DNA of 64,000 nt from Halobacteriales archaeon YIM A00010 (GTDB lineage: Archaea; Halobacteriota; Halobacteria; Halobacteriales; Haloarculaceae), in contig JAKCFJ010000006.1 of NCBI GenBank assembly GCA_025041175.1, positions 155,326 through 219,325 of the forward strand, written 5' to 3'. This document shows, in pieces, positions 35,443 to 45,025 of this stretch. The notes under the pieces are model-generated. The model was given only the letters and a program-made list of their open reading frames with translations, was not told the DNA's origin and made no database searches. The stretch's first letter is position 1. Each line of letters starts with the position of its first letter. Made by a program: the position numbers and the translations under genes.

Positions 35443-36787
35443 CTACTCCTCTAACACCATCAGTTCCGGAAGCGTCGACATGTCGTCCAGTTCCTCGAGG
35501 TTCCAGACGGTGTCGATGACGGTCTGCATCTCTTGGTCGTTCATGTACTCGCTGGCCGCGTCTCTGAACTTCGTCCTCGCCAGGCGGTACTCATCCCGGC
35601 GGGGTACTCCCGGTGGTCCCATCAGTCGTCGTGATCTCCGAGACGCCGACACGGCTGTGCTCGGGGAGGTCGGGGTGGGGCTCGACCGAGATTTTATCGT
35701 AAAGGTCCAGGATGACTGGGTCGTCGAACCGTTCCGGATCGTGTGATTCGGGACCCATCGAGCGGTACTTGATGGCGTGAGCCGTCGCATAGTGAGTGCT
35801 GTGGTTGGCCGTCTCCTCGTTTCGGGGTACATCGACGTTGCTCCGCCACTGTGACGGACTCTCCACTGGCTCGGTGTGTTCCCGCACGATAGAGAGCGTC
35901 GCCAGCACGTGCCCCTGGCTCGAATGATTGACGCAGAGTAACTTGTGGGCTACGTCTCGCATCTTCCAACCATCGAAGCGGACCATCGAGTCGTAGTTCA
36001 TATCACCGTCCATTACGGCTTCGTCGATTCCGCGGAACCCCTCGACGACGTTGATCGGTCCCGTGAACCCGTTCTGTGCGAGTATACACGATAGGATCGA
36101 GTCGTAGGAAATCGAGGAGAAGCGGAGGTTCTTCGCGTTATGGTACTCTTCGTGGTCACCATCGAGGATGGGAAGGGGGAAGTTGCGGCAGGCGGTCGCC
36201 CCGATCGCGTTCGCAATTTCGGCATCAGAGAGGCCCATCAGTCGACCGACGGATGGGGGCATCGACAGCCCTGCCCGGTAGTCACCCATCACGCCGTACA
36301 CTTCAGACGTCTTGAAGAATCCGCCCGTTGCCCCTTTGACCCTCGCGCCGAGTTCGTAGGAGAGGACCACCGAAGTCAGGAACTCCTCCGGCGTCGAACC
36401 CTCTCGCTCGGCAACGGCGAGGATACCCGGAATGGCCTCACTGTTGTGCCCGCCGCCGCCGGTGTCGTTGTAATCCAGGTGGCGGACTAGGATCCCATTG
36501 ACGAGTGCGGCGTTTGCCGCATTCGTCCGGTGCCCGGGCCCCCATACCGTCGCCTCCTCTTTCCCGCCTATCTCCTTGACCATGTTCTCGGCGGCTTCCC
36601 AGCCAGCGGCACCGAGTGCGGCAATAGAGACAGCCAGCGTATCGAGCAGGGAGCGTTTCGCCTGATGGACCACGTCGTCCGGGAGGTCGTCGTAGGATAG
36701 TTCGTTCCCATACCGGCCGTACTGGTACGCGACGCTAGATTCGTACTTGGAGTCAAGCTGATCGTGCACTAGCTTTCGCCTGTCCAT
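35443..36787 (-). pseudogene. MmgE/PrpD-family protein with a C-terminal frameshift
   Basis: The main frame (start ATG 36787, stop 35591) encodes LLDTLAVSIAALGAAGWEAA, HLDYNDTGGGGHNSEAIPGI and the remaining MmgE/PrpD core (family includes 2-methylcitrate dehydratase and cis-aconitate decarboxylase). Just before that stop, near 35605, another frame continues with DEYRLARTKFRDAASEYMND and ends at 35443, as the family's C-terminus should. A one-base indel in the CCGGG-rich spot would rejoin them. The enzyme may therefore be inactive or lack its last 50 residues; a sequencing error is possible. A GTG at 36808 is an alternative start. Confidence 0.8.
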
Positions 36788-37108
36788 GGACGTATCGATT
36801 GATCCCACCTACATAATTGTTTCCCCCTGAATTCAGATGCGATGACTGGAGACTGTCTTTGTATTGCGATTCAGGATACGTGCTCTGTCAGCTATCGACG
36901 ACGGCGATGCCATTACTCTATGGAAAGCATCTCCAAAGAGGTACACGTGGTTCATGAGGTGAGAACCTGTCCTGTTTTCCGCACGCGCGCGATCAACAAC
37001 AAAACAACCGCATCGGTGGTCCCCATGCCCGTGATACCTGGCCCAGGAGTTGGAGTATGGTCCTTGAAGGACCGCAGCATTTATCTATTCTACAATGTCA
37101 TTTCTCCT
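36788..37108. promoter_or_regulatory. Divergent promoter region
   Basis: About 320 bp between the PrpD-like gene (minus) and the CapA-like gene (plus). TATA-like boxes lie about 27 bp ahead of each start (AATTATGTA near 36813-36821, minus; TTTATCTATT near 37079-37088, plus). Confidence 0.45.
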
Positions 37109-38479
37109 ATGGCACGCGCCAACGGAGAGATTACGCTGTCAGCCACTGGCGACGCGATGGTATCGCGAGAACTACAACATTACAACGATCGGTTTCCGCA
37201 GTTCGAAGATCTCACCTCGGTCCTCGAAGATGCCGACGTGACCATCGCCAATCTAGAGGCGATGATCCACGACTACGAGGACGATCCGTTCACCTACTCT
37301 GTCAAGGGTGGAGGGACGTACATGCGGGCGCCACCGAGCGTGCTCGACGAACTTTCTGGAATCGGCTGCAACATGTTCACCGTTTCTCACAATCACACGA
37401 TGGACTACGGGTACGGTGGCATGTTCGCGACGATGGATGCGCTCGAGTCTCGCGGGCTTCCCTACGCCGGGCTTGGACGGAATCTGTATGAAGCCCGAAA
37501 ACCCGATTACTTCGACACCAGTCAGGGCCGAATTGCACTGCTGAGCGCGGGGTCACTGCTGAAGGTCAGCGGAATGGCGGCCGAAAAACAGACCGAAGCA
37601 CTCCCCGGCTCGCCGGGTGTAAACCCTCTTCACAAGACGACCGTACACCGTATTCCGGAGTCGCATATGGGGTACCTCCAGGAAATAGGCGAGTATCTCA
37701 ACGTCGACAAAATCCGAGAGGAGTGGTTGGAGCGCGGTCACTACGGTTCGCACGATTGGCTCGACGACTCCTACTACCATCTGAGCGATATGAAGTTCCA
37801 GTCCATCGAGGACCCGGATGATGCGGGCATCTACTACGAACTGAACGAGACAGATGAGTCCGCGATCAGGGATTGGATCGGGGAGGCGAATCGCAAGGCC
37901 AACCTCGTAGTGATGGGGTACCACTACCACACTAGTCCATTGGGCTTTTCGGGAAAACACGAGACCCCCGAGCACGTCCAGGGGTTTGCCAGACGATGCA
38001 TCGACGCGGGTGCGGACGCGTTCGTTGGCACCGGACCACACAAGCTACGCGGGATCGAGGTGTACGAGGGGAAACCGATCTTCTACTCCCTAGGGAACTT
38101 CATCGACCACCGAGAGCACATTGAGCGGTTCCCGGCCGACCTCTACGAGCGGTTCGGTATTGACGAGTTTACCAAGCCGCCAAAGGTGTTTGAGGCCCGC
38201 TGGACCGACGAGGACGGAAACGACAGTGGCGATCTCGTCGACCGCGATTGGTGGCGGACGTTCGTCCCACGCTGCACCTTTGATGCAGACGGAACTCTTG
38301 AACGACTGGAGATCTATCCGATCGATATGCAGCAACACGCCGACTCGCCACATCGCGGAACGCCGCTTCGTGCGAGTGGCGAGGTCGCGACTGAGATCCT
38401 CGACCAAGTCGAGAACCTCTCGAACACTTTTGGCCTCTCCTTCGACCGGACCGACGAGAAGGCGATCTTCACACGCTGA
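37109..38479 (+). CDS. CapA-family metallophosphatase-like protein
   Basis: 456 aa from ATG 37109; longer starts add about 90 non-homologous residues and lie upstream of the TATA box. Motifs of the CapA (poly-gamma-glutamate) family are present: LSATGDAMVSR, IANLEAMIHD, TVSHNHTMDYG, VVMGYHYHTSP, and GTGPHKLRGIEVYEGKPIFY ending SLGNF, with the Asp/His/Asn metal ligands of a calcineurin-like fold. No signal peptide is seen. Family members work in polyglutamate metabolism or as amide-bond hydrolases. In this setting a hydrolytic step in catabolism is possible but unproven. Confidence 0.88.
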   Translation: MARANGEITLSATGDAMVSRELQHYNDRFPQFEDLTSVLEDADVTIANLEAMIHDYEDDPFTYSVKGGGTYMRAPPSVLDELSGIGCNMFTVSHNHTMDYGYGGMFATMDALESRGLPYAGLGRNLYEARKPDYFDTSQGRIALLSAGSLLKVSGMAAEKQTEALPGSPGVNPLHKTTVHRIPESHMGYLQEIGEYLNVDKIREEWLERGHYGSHDWLDDSYYHLSDMKFQSIEDPDDAGIYYELNETDESAIRDWIGEANRKANLVVMGYHYHTSPLGFSGKHETPEHVQGFARRCIDAGADAFVGTGPHKLRGIEVYEGKPIFYSLGNFIDHREHIERFPADLYERFGIDEFTKPPKVFEARWTDEDGNDSGDLVDRDWWRTFVPRCTFDADGTLERLEIYPIDMQQHADSPHRGTPLRASGEVATEILDQVENLSNTFGLSFDRTDEKAIFTR

Positions 38480-38591
38480 GTAGCGGGATTCGACCGTTCC
38501 GATAGCTGGTTACAGAGTACGAAACGACTGGACACAGTTTTTCCCTTGGTACCTTAGAAATGCTTAAGATCAACCGGCGGAATGCTAACCT

Positions 38592-39671
38592 ATGGCATTG
38601 CTAATTGACAATAGTGTCACGAGACAAGCCCTCGACACAGCAGAAGCAGTTGAAGTCATGGACGACGCGTTCGCACAGCTATCGGAGGGTAAAGCGACCT
38701 TCCAACCACTCACGAATGTCGTTACTCCAGTAACGGAGGACGGGAACTACCACTGGAACGCTGATACGGAATTTTACAACTGGGGGTCACACCTCGGGGC
38801 CATCGAAGATCCACCCCGATTGGCACTTCGATTCAAGTCGGACATCCGTTACCGGGAAACCAGAGACGGAGCCGTACTCAGCAAGAAGTACAACGTTGAA
38901 CCCGGGACGTATATGGGATTCATCCTGCTGTTCGATACGTCAACAGGCGCTTTGATCGGACTCCTTAACGACGGTGAAATACAGCACATCCGGGTCGGCG
39001 CGTCGGCGGGAGTGGCGTGCGATCATCTCGCTCGGCGGGACGCTTCGACCGCTGGAATACTAGGATCGGGCGGCATGGCCAGGACCTATCTGGAAGCCTT
39101 CGCTGCTGTTCGTGATTTGGAGCACGTTGAGGTCTACAGTCCGACACAAGCCCACCGTAAGGAGTTTGCCGAGACGATGGGCGAAACGTTAGACATCACT
39201 GTTCGGGCAGTCGACGACCCCGAAACCGCGATGACGGATGTCGACATCGCAGCGACATGCACCGACGCGCGAACGCCCGTCTACTTCGAGGAGTGGCTCT
39301 CACCCGGTACCTTCCTGACTAATGCTGCATCGACGGAATTGACCGATGCGGTGTATGAGAGCGTCGATCGCATTGTCACGAACCACAATCACCCGAGCCA
39401 TTACTACATCATTGGCAGCGAGTCCGACGAGCGAGCGTTCCACGATTTCTTCCCGGGTCGGACCGAAAGTACCGACTACGAACTCCTGGCCGATGCGGTC
39501 TCCGATCCTGGCGCTGCACGACGGAACGAGGACGAGTGTATCCTCTACGACAACATGCACATCGGCATCCAGTTCGCCGCCGTCGGGAACCTGGTTTACG
39601 AACGAGCGAAGGAACGCGGGCTGGGCATCGAAATCCCGCTCTCCTGGTTCCAGCAAGACGTTAGGAACTGA
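38592..39671 (+). CDS. Ornithine cyclodeaminase / mu-crystallin family protein
   Basis: 359 aa. An N-terminal substrate domain is followed by a Rossmann domain with GILGSGGMARTYLEAFAAVR for NAD(P). The family's substrate-side Lys and Arg are in LALRFKSD and IQHIRVGASAGVACDHLARR. Members include ornithine cyclodeaminase, ketimine reductase and alanine dehydrogenase. Position 113 bp after the CapA-like gene, same strand, suggests related function. The actual substrate is not deducible; an imine or amino acid reaction is most likely. Confidence 0.88.
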   Translation: MALLIDNSVTRQALDTAEAVEVMDDAFAQLSEGKATFQPLTNVVTPVTEDGNYHWNADTEFYNWGSHLGAIEDPPRLALRFKSDIRYRETRDGAVLSKKYNVEPGTYMGFILLFDTSTGALIGLLNDGEIQHIRVGASAGVACDHLARRDASTAGILGSGGMARTYLEAFAAVRDLEHVEVYSPTQAHRKEFAETMGETLDITVRAVDDPETAMTDVDIAATCTDARTPVYFEEWLSPGTFLTNAASTELTDAVYESVDRIVTNHNHPSHYYIIGSESDERAFHDFFPGRTESTDYELLADAVSDPGAARRNEDECILYDNMHIGIQFAAVGNLVYERAKERGLGIEIPLSWFQQDVRN

Positions 39672-39816
39672 TCTGACTGCGCTGACTGGGATCGACTTCA
39701 CTTAACCCTGTTTCTGGATCCTCTGCACCCTCGGGAAGTCATTTACTTGCTCGTGCCGCACGAGACGACGACTTTAGTTAGCGTCCGGCAGTTGGTAAAT
39801 CGACGCGTACGGTCGT

Positions 39817-41004
39817 TCACCGAGCAGCGGTGAGCCATAGGAGGATGAGGCCACCGAGCGACAGGAAGACGATGAGAGACGAAAACGCCAGGAGGAATCC
39901 GAACTCGTTCGCGACGTAGCCCGTGTATCCCGGCCCGAAACTCCCGATCGTCATGTATACGCCTCGCATCGCACCGAGGTCACCACCCATGCTCTCATCG
40001 GGGAACCGATCCATCATGTACGCTTGTAGGGCAGGCGGTGCACCCTTCTGCCCGATCGCAAACAGCACGACGCCGCCGATAATGACCGGTTGAATAGGAC
40101 CGTAGGTGAGGGCACCGATACCAGCGGCGGCGATGAAAAAGCACACGCCGGCGATTAACGGTCGAGAGACGTTATCGCTAACGAAGCCACTAACTGGTCG
40201 CGAGAAGATTCCAACCGTGAAGATGATCGCGAAGGAAAAGCTGGCTAGTGCGAACGAAAAGTCGTGGACTTCAGCGAGAAACGTCGGGAGAAAGCTAGTC
40301 AGTCCGCTGAGTGAGAACACGTAAAATGAGTACACAACGAGTAGCAATCGCATCGACTGCCGCCCGAAAATTCTCGTCCCCGTCGCCCGCAGACCGAGAT
40401 CGGGCCACGTGACCGCGTAACTCTCTCGGCTCAGCCAGTGTAACAGGAACGGGAGTGGAAGCAGGACCAGAACTAGAGGGAAAAACGCGCTCCTCCAGGT
40501 GACCACAGCTACAATCCAGACCGCCAGACCTGAGGCAATGATTCCCGAGATGTCCGAGCCGATCATGTTCAGTCCGAACGCCCGCCCACGCTTCTCATGA
40601 AATATATCTGAGAGGAGTGCCCTAGCCGCGGGTGTGTAGAAACCCCGACCGATACCGAAGATCGTGACCCCTGCGAGGAACCCGAGGAACGTCCACGAAA
40701 TGGCTAGGATTGCCACTCCAACCGACGCGAGACTCACGCTCAGTAGTAGTATCGGCGTCCGGCCAATCTGGTCGGCGAACCGACCACTGGGATACTGCAT
40801 TATCGACCGCGCGAGACGGAACATCGTGAGCGCGATGCCCGCGGTGAACGGCGTTAGCGCGAGATCGTCAATGATCGCGGGAAGCAGTGGTGGGAGCAAT
40901 CGCTGTGCAATTGCCAAGGCGACGAGAATGATGGTAAGGAACAGGAACATCAAACCAGTGTGTCCACTGAATAACCGCTCACGGCCGTCAGATTTGTACG
41001 TCAT
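39817..41004 (-). CDS. MFS transporter
   Basis: 395 aa with about twelve hydrophobic segments. The MFS signature between segments 2 and 3 reads GRFADQIGRTPILLL, and a second half-signature is SGFVSDNVSRPL between segments 8 and 9. It is a secondary transporter of the plasma membrane, probably proton- or sodium-coupled. It is transcribed against the neighbouring ornithine cyclodeaminase-like gene and divergent from the cupin gene. The substrate is unknown; an organic acid fits the context. Confidence 0.9.
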   Translation of the reverse strand: MTYKSDGRERLFSGHTGLMFLFLTIILVALAIAQRLLPPLLPAIIDDLALTPFTAGIALTMFRLARSIMQYPSGRFADQIGRTPILLLSVSLASVGVAILAISWTFLGFLAGVTIFGIGRGFYTPAARALLSDIFHEKRGRAFGLNMIGSDISGIIASGLAVWIVAVVTWRSAFFPLVLVLLPLPFLLHWLSRESYAVTWPDLGLRATGTRIFGRQSMRLLLVVYSFYVFSLSGLTSFLPTFLAEVHDFSFALASFSFAIIFTVGIFSRPVSGFVSDNVSRPLIAGVCFFIAAAGIGALTYGPIQPVIIGGVVLFAIGQKGAPPALQAYMMDRFPDESMGGDLGAMRGVYMTIGSFGPGYTGYVANEFGFLLAFSSLIVFLSLGGLILLWLTAAR

Positions 41005-41187
41005 TGACTGAGTTGGCTCGAATATCGGGACAGTATTGTTATCAAGCTATCGATTCGGGAAACGATTGATCTCACGGTGGTTCCACAGACGCTTACGGTT
41101 CGTGTATGGAAATCACTGTGGCGATCGACCATCCGTTCCCGTTTGATGAACGTTATTCTTTTATACACCTCTCCCGACCGTGTTCAC

Positions 41188-41577
41188 ATGGCACGCGAGT
41201 ACGACGAATCGGCGATCCCAACAGTCCACAATCTCCAGTCCGTCGAACCGGGCCGTCAAGAGCCAGGGTTCTCACAGGTGCTCTTCCGCGGAGTAGACCA
41301 GATGATCGGCCTCTCGAACATTGGCCCCGAGAAAGAAGACGGGGATCCGCATACCCATCCCTTCGAGCAAATAAACATGCTCGTTGAGGGTCGGCTGGAC
41401 TTCATCGTCGATGACGAACGTGTGTGCCTAGAGCCGTACGATTCATTTGCCGTCCCCCCTGGAATCCCGCACACGTCGCGCGCTGTCGAGGGTGAGACCG
41501 CGGTGCTACTCGCCTTCTGGCCACTCCGCGAAGACCGGGTATCGATGATCGAGTACCAGACCGAGTTTGACGTCTGA
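41188..41577 (+). CDS. Small cupin protein
   Basis: 129 aa from ATG 41188; TTTTATAC about 27 bp ahead supports this start over 41077. The cupin motif 1 is HTHPFEQINMLVEGRLDFIV with metal ligands His, His and Glu, and motif 2 is PPGIPHTSRAVEG with the last His. It should bind one metal ion. Such single-domain cupins act as isomerases, dioxygenases or small-molecule sensors. It lies between two transporters in the catabolic region. Confidence 0.88.
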   Translation: MAREYDESAIPTVHNLQSVEPGRQEPGFSQVLFRGVDQMIGLSNIGPEKEDGDPHTHPFEQINMLVEGRLDFIVDDERVCLEPYDSFAVPPGIPHTSRAVEGETAVLLAFWPLREDRVSMIEYQTEFDV

Positions 41578-41775
41578 AGAAGTGGGTAGTCGTTAGTCCG
41601 TTCTCATCTGCGAGTCTCCCATAGTATTGTTGTCGTATGCTACACAGACTGAGTACGTTCCAGCTTCGATCCACGGCACTTGCGTCGGAACGTGCTACTC
41701 ACTACGCGGAAGACTGGACGTAGAGTCGTCGTGGCTGTGTGCCGCGGAAGGGATCTGAGAGAGTGATGTAGATGT

Positions 41776-43548
41776 CTAGATCTGTGTCACATCGAGATCC
41801 GTGAACATCTCGATCACGGCGTAAATCAGACCGATGGTGACGATCATCACGACTGCGATGGCGGCACCGAGTTGAATATCGTTGTTGACCCCAGCCTGCC
41901 ACAGCATTGAGGAGAGAACCTGGTTGTTCTTCCCTGCCAGAAGCAGCGGGATGGTCAACACCTTGATGAAGTCAACGAAGAGGAGCACGTATCCCGCCAT
42001 GAACCCCGGCATGATCAGGGGTGCGTAGATCTTCCGAAGAGTCGAAAAGAAGCTTGCTCCTGACATTTCAGCGGCTTCCTCCAGTGAATCGTCGATGGCC
42101 GTGAACGAGGCGTTCGTCGCCCGCGCTCCGTAGACGAGGAACTGGGCGATGAGTGCGACCACGATCGACGAGAGGGTACCGTAGAGACCGGACGCGTGGG
42201 AGAGGTAAATCCAGAGGAACGCCGTCCCTGTCACGATGCTCGGGAGTGCGGCGGGCGCGAGCGTGAGGAAGTCGATGAACCCGGAGATTCGCGTGTCGGA
42301 CTTCGTGATGAAGTACGACGCCAAGCTTGAGAGGATCATTGCGACCAATGCACCGACTAAGCCGATCACGATCGAATTACCGAAGGAGGTATAGAAGGTC
42401 TGGGCCTGGCTTCCGAAGAAGAGTTCCGTGTAGTTTTCGAGCGTCCACGTTGCGTCGAAGAAGTTCAACCCGGAGAACCCTCTCTGGAAGCTTAGCGCGA
42501 CAATCGCGATAAACGGAATGAGGTAGATGAGGATCAATACTGCTAACGTGGCGATCCCGAGAGCGTAGCGCTTGCTTCCGAGGTTAAACACCAGGTGCTG
42601 TTGGTGACCCTTGCCTGAAATGGTTGCATACTTCTGTCGTTCGCCGACGACCCTTCGCTGCAGGTACAGGCCGAGGAACGACGTGCCCAAGATGACCATG
42701 CCGATCGCTGACGCGAACGCAAAGTTCGGGGGGAAAGAGTTCACTGCGACGAACATGTGCGTGGCGACGACGTACACGTCACCCGGGATGCCCAGGATGA
42801 GTGGAACACCGAACAGCGAAGCGGTTCGGATCAAGACGATGATGAATGCGATTAGCAACGACGGCATGATAAGGCGGAGACTGATCTTTCGTAAGATGTC
42901 GAAGTTAGACGCCCCGGATATCTTGGCCGCTTCCTCGAAGTGGGCGGACCCCGACGTCAGCGCCCCGCTAGTCAGAAGATACACCAACCCCGCGTAGTTA
43001 GAACCGTTGACGATAGCAATCCCCCAGACGGTGTAAATATCGAAGGGAGGTACGCTGATGAATGGTAAAATTGTTAGTGCCTCGTTCACGAAGCTATTCG
43101 AACCCAGGTAGATGTCCCATCCGACCGCGAGGATATACGACGGGATGAGGTACTGGATGATGAGAATGTAAGCGATGAGTCGCCCGCCGAAGATATTTGT
43201 TTTCGTCGCGACGACGAGCGCACCGATACCCAGTACCATCGCCACGGCAGTACTCGTTACTGCGACGATGATAGTGTTGAGGAACGTCTGGTAGACGGCA
43301 TCGTTGAAGAGACTCTCATAGCCAGCTAGCGTGAAGTGACCGCCCATGCCTGGTGGTTCGGACCAGATCGACCCCCACATGAAGAACACCACGGGAATGC
43401 CGATGAGCAGAACGAGTGACAGGAGAGTGACGCTGTAGAGCGCATATCTAACTGGCGTTAGCTCTTCGAGTTTCGCTTTGTATCTTGCGGGATTCAGTGC
43501 TTCTAGCTTCTCTTTGAATTCGTCTTTGTGTATCATATGTCGTGCCAA
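41776..43548 (-). CDS. ABC transporter permease, two fused permease units (Fe3+/phosphonate type)
   Basis: 590 aa with about twelve membrane segments. The protein is a tandem of two permease halves, each with an EAA loop: EEAAKISGASNFDILRKISL and EEAAEMSGASFFSTLRKIYA. Fusion of the two halves is typical of the FbpB/PhnV-like group of importers. It is 27 bp downstream of the binding-protein gene in the same operon; the ATPase at 45026 is divergent. Together they form a complete importer. The substrate is unknown and need not be iron. Confidence 0.92.
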   Translation of the reverse strand: MARHMIHKDEFKEKLEALNPARYKAKLEELTPVRYALYSVTLLSLVLLIGIPVVFFMWGSIWSEPPGMGGHFTLAGYESLFNDAVYQTFLNTIIVAVTSTAVAMVLGIGALVVATKTNIFGGRLIAYILIIQYLIPSYILAVGWDIYLGSNSFVNEALTILPFISVPPFDIYTVWGIAIVNGSNYAGLVYLLTSGALTSGSAHFEEAAKISGASNFDILRKISLRLIMPSLLIAFIIVLIRTASLFGVPLILGIPGDVYVVATHMFVAVNSFPPNFAFASAIGMVILGTSFLGLYLQRRVVGERQKYATISGKGHQQHLVFNLGSKRYALGIATLAVLILIYLIPFIAIVALSFQRGFSGLNFFDATWTLENYTELFFGSQAQTFYTSFGNSIVIGLVGALVAMILSSLASYFITKSDTRISGFIDFLTLAPAALPSIVTGTAFLWIYLSHASGLYGTLSSIVVALIAQFLVYGARATNASFTAIDDSLEEAAEMSGASFFSTLRKIYAPLIMPGFMAGYVLLFVDFIKVLTIPLLLAGKNNQVLSSMLWQAGVNNDIQLGAAIAVVMIVTIGLIYAVIEMFTDLDVTQI

Positions 43549-43575
43549 GATAGTATGAGTGAGCTGGTAAAAGTA

Positions 43576-44670
43576 TTACGCGGTCGGTGCGTTCATCAGT
43601 TCGCGGTATTTCGACGCAAGTTCTGAGACGGAGAGATCGAAGTCCTGGTAGGTCCAGGTCGTCCCGTCGAAGTGATCGGAGTAGTCCGGCGGGGTCGACG
43701 TCTCGAGGTCGAGCGACATCGTCCCACCGCGCGGCGCCTGCACATCGGTGTGCTCCTGGTTCAGGATAAAATCGAGACACAGTTTGGCCGCCCACGGCTT
43801 TTCCGGATTTGCACTGAGGGAGATGGGCTTCGACGCGAAGAAATGCAGCTCCGGACTCGGAGCCAACTCCAGAGAGAGACCGTTCCTTTGCGCCCAGTAG
43901 GCGTTCGTCGACGCACCAAGGAAGTTGAGGGCCACTTGGCCCTCCGCGGCCAGTTGCCCGGCGCTTCGACCCGACGACTCAAGGCGAATGTCCTTGTTAC
44001 CGATCTTCTGGAGGTAGTCTTCGCCCACGGTCTCCAGCGCCGCCCCGATGACCCACGGACTCGGCGTGAAGTCGGCGATGATCTGGTTGCCCTCTAGCGC
44101 CATGACGTCCTCCCAGGATTTCGGTGCGTCGATGAGGTTCGGGTTGTACAGCGTCCCGAACGACCAGACACTTCGCGAACCCTCCCAGCCGCCTCGCTTC
44201 AATTTGGGGCTCAAGGCCTTATACGAGGGGAGGTTCGAGATGTCTCCAATGGGGACGTCATTGGCGACGACGACATCCATCCGAACGTCCAGAACATCCA
44301 TACTGGTGTTGCCGGCCGCCATCATTCGGGAGTACTTCGTCCGGTGATCCTGGGCTGACCCCGTCACCACGGAAATCTTGTCGGTCAGCGGTTCGTAGGG
44401 CCCGGAGAAATCTCTGTTGATGAAGGCTTCCCGGTACGGGTCCGACACGCGCGTCGCAGCGTATGTGAGCGACCCGTCCTGGAGTTCCTCGGCGGCCCGC
44501 TCCGAAACTTCTTTTCGCCACTCCTCCGGAGAGTGGTTCGACATATCAATCTCAGTACTTGATCCGCCGTTGGTGGATTGTCCACCTAGGTCGCCAATAC
44601 AGCCAGCAATTCCGCCACTGATACCGATAGCACCCACTGCTTTGACGAATTTCCGTCTGGTCTTGCGCAT
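43576..44670 (-). CDS. ABC transporter substrate-binding lipoprotein
   Basis: About 364 aa. A Tat-type signal (TRRKFVKAVGAIGISGG) ends in a lipobox AGC, so it is probably a lipid-anchored protein outside the membrane. The start at 44670 is preferred over 44676 because GGAG lies six bases ahead of it but directly abuts the other ATG. The fold is of the periplasmic-binding type II class (TPSPWVIGAALETVG; FFASKPISLSANPEKPWAAK). It heads the operon with the permease. Binding-protein similarity to the iron(III)/putrescine group is an impression only. Confidence 0.88.
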   Translation of the reverse strand: MRKTRRKFVKAVGAIGISGGIAGCIGDLGGQSTNGGSSTEIDMSNHSPEEWRKEVSERAAEELQDGSLTYAATRVSDPYREAFINRDFSGPYEPLTDKISVVTGSAQDHRTKYSRMMAAGNTSMDVLDVRMDVVVANDVPIGDISNLPSYKALSPKLKRGGWEGSRSVWSFGTLYNPNLIDAPKSWEDVMALEGNQIIADFTPSPWVIGAALETVGEDYLQKIGNKDIRLESSGRSAGQLAAEGQVALNFLGASTNAYWAQRNGLSLELAPSPELHFFASKPISLSANPEKPWAAKLCLDFILNQEHTDVQAPRGGTMSLDLETSTPPDYSDHFDGTTWTYQDFDLSVSELASKYRELMNAPTA

Positions 44671-45025
44671 ACTCATCTCCTAACTGACTCAGATACTAAA
44701 TAAATATTCCGGATTATTGATCTCAATTCGGTCTGTAATTATATACCCTTAAGTACTTCCTGTGGTTGCTACTTTCACAGTGTGATGATGGTTACGCACC
44801 TGAGAGGAGCAGCTAGAGACACCAAGCTGTATCGTAGTCTCCACCGAGAAAAGCGTTCTCACAACGTTCTGATCGGCCGTCACTGCTCCACTGCGGTTGA
44901 AATTGGCCGCGTTGGAGCTCCTGTCGGATGCAATCGCTCATGTGCACGTCCCCGAAAGCAGCATATGTGTGCTAGCGGATCACAGAACAGAAGGATTTAT
45001 GCTCATGTAACTGCACCTCTCGTTC
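44671..45025. promoter_or_regulatory. Divergent promoter region of the ABC importer
   Basis: About 355 bp. A TATA-like TATTTATTTA (minus, about 44697-44706) serves the binding-protein operon, and TTTATGC (plus, about 44996) lies some 29 bp ahead of the ATPase start. I see no further gene; the open frame at 44782 is not convincing. Confidence 0.5.

Noticed and set aside
35443..36787. Programmed frameshift in the MmgE/PrpD gene
   Set aside because: No slippery heptamer at the junction and no reason for two products; an indel is simpler.
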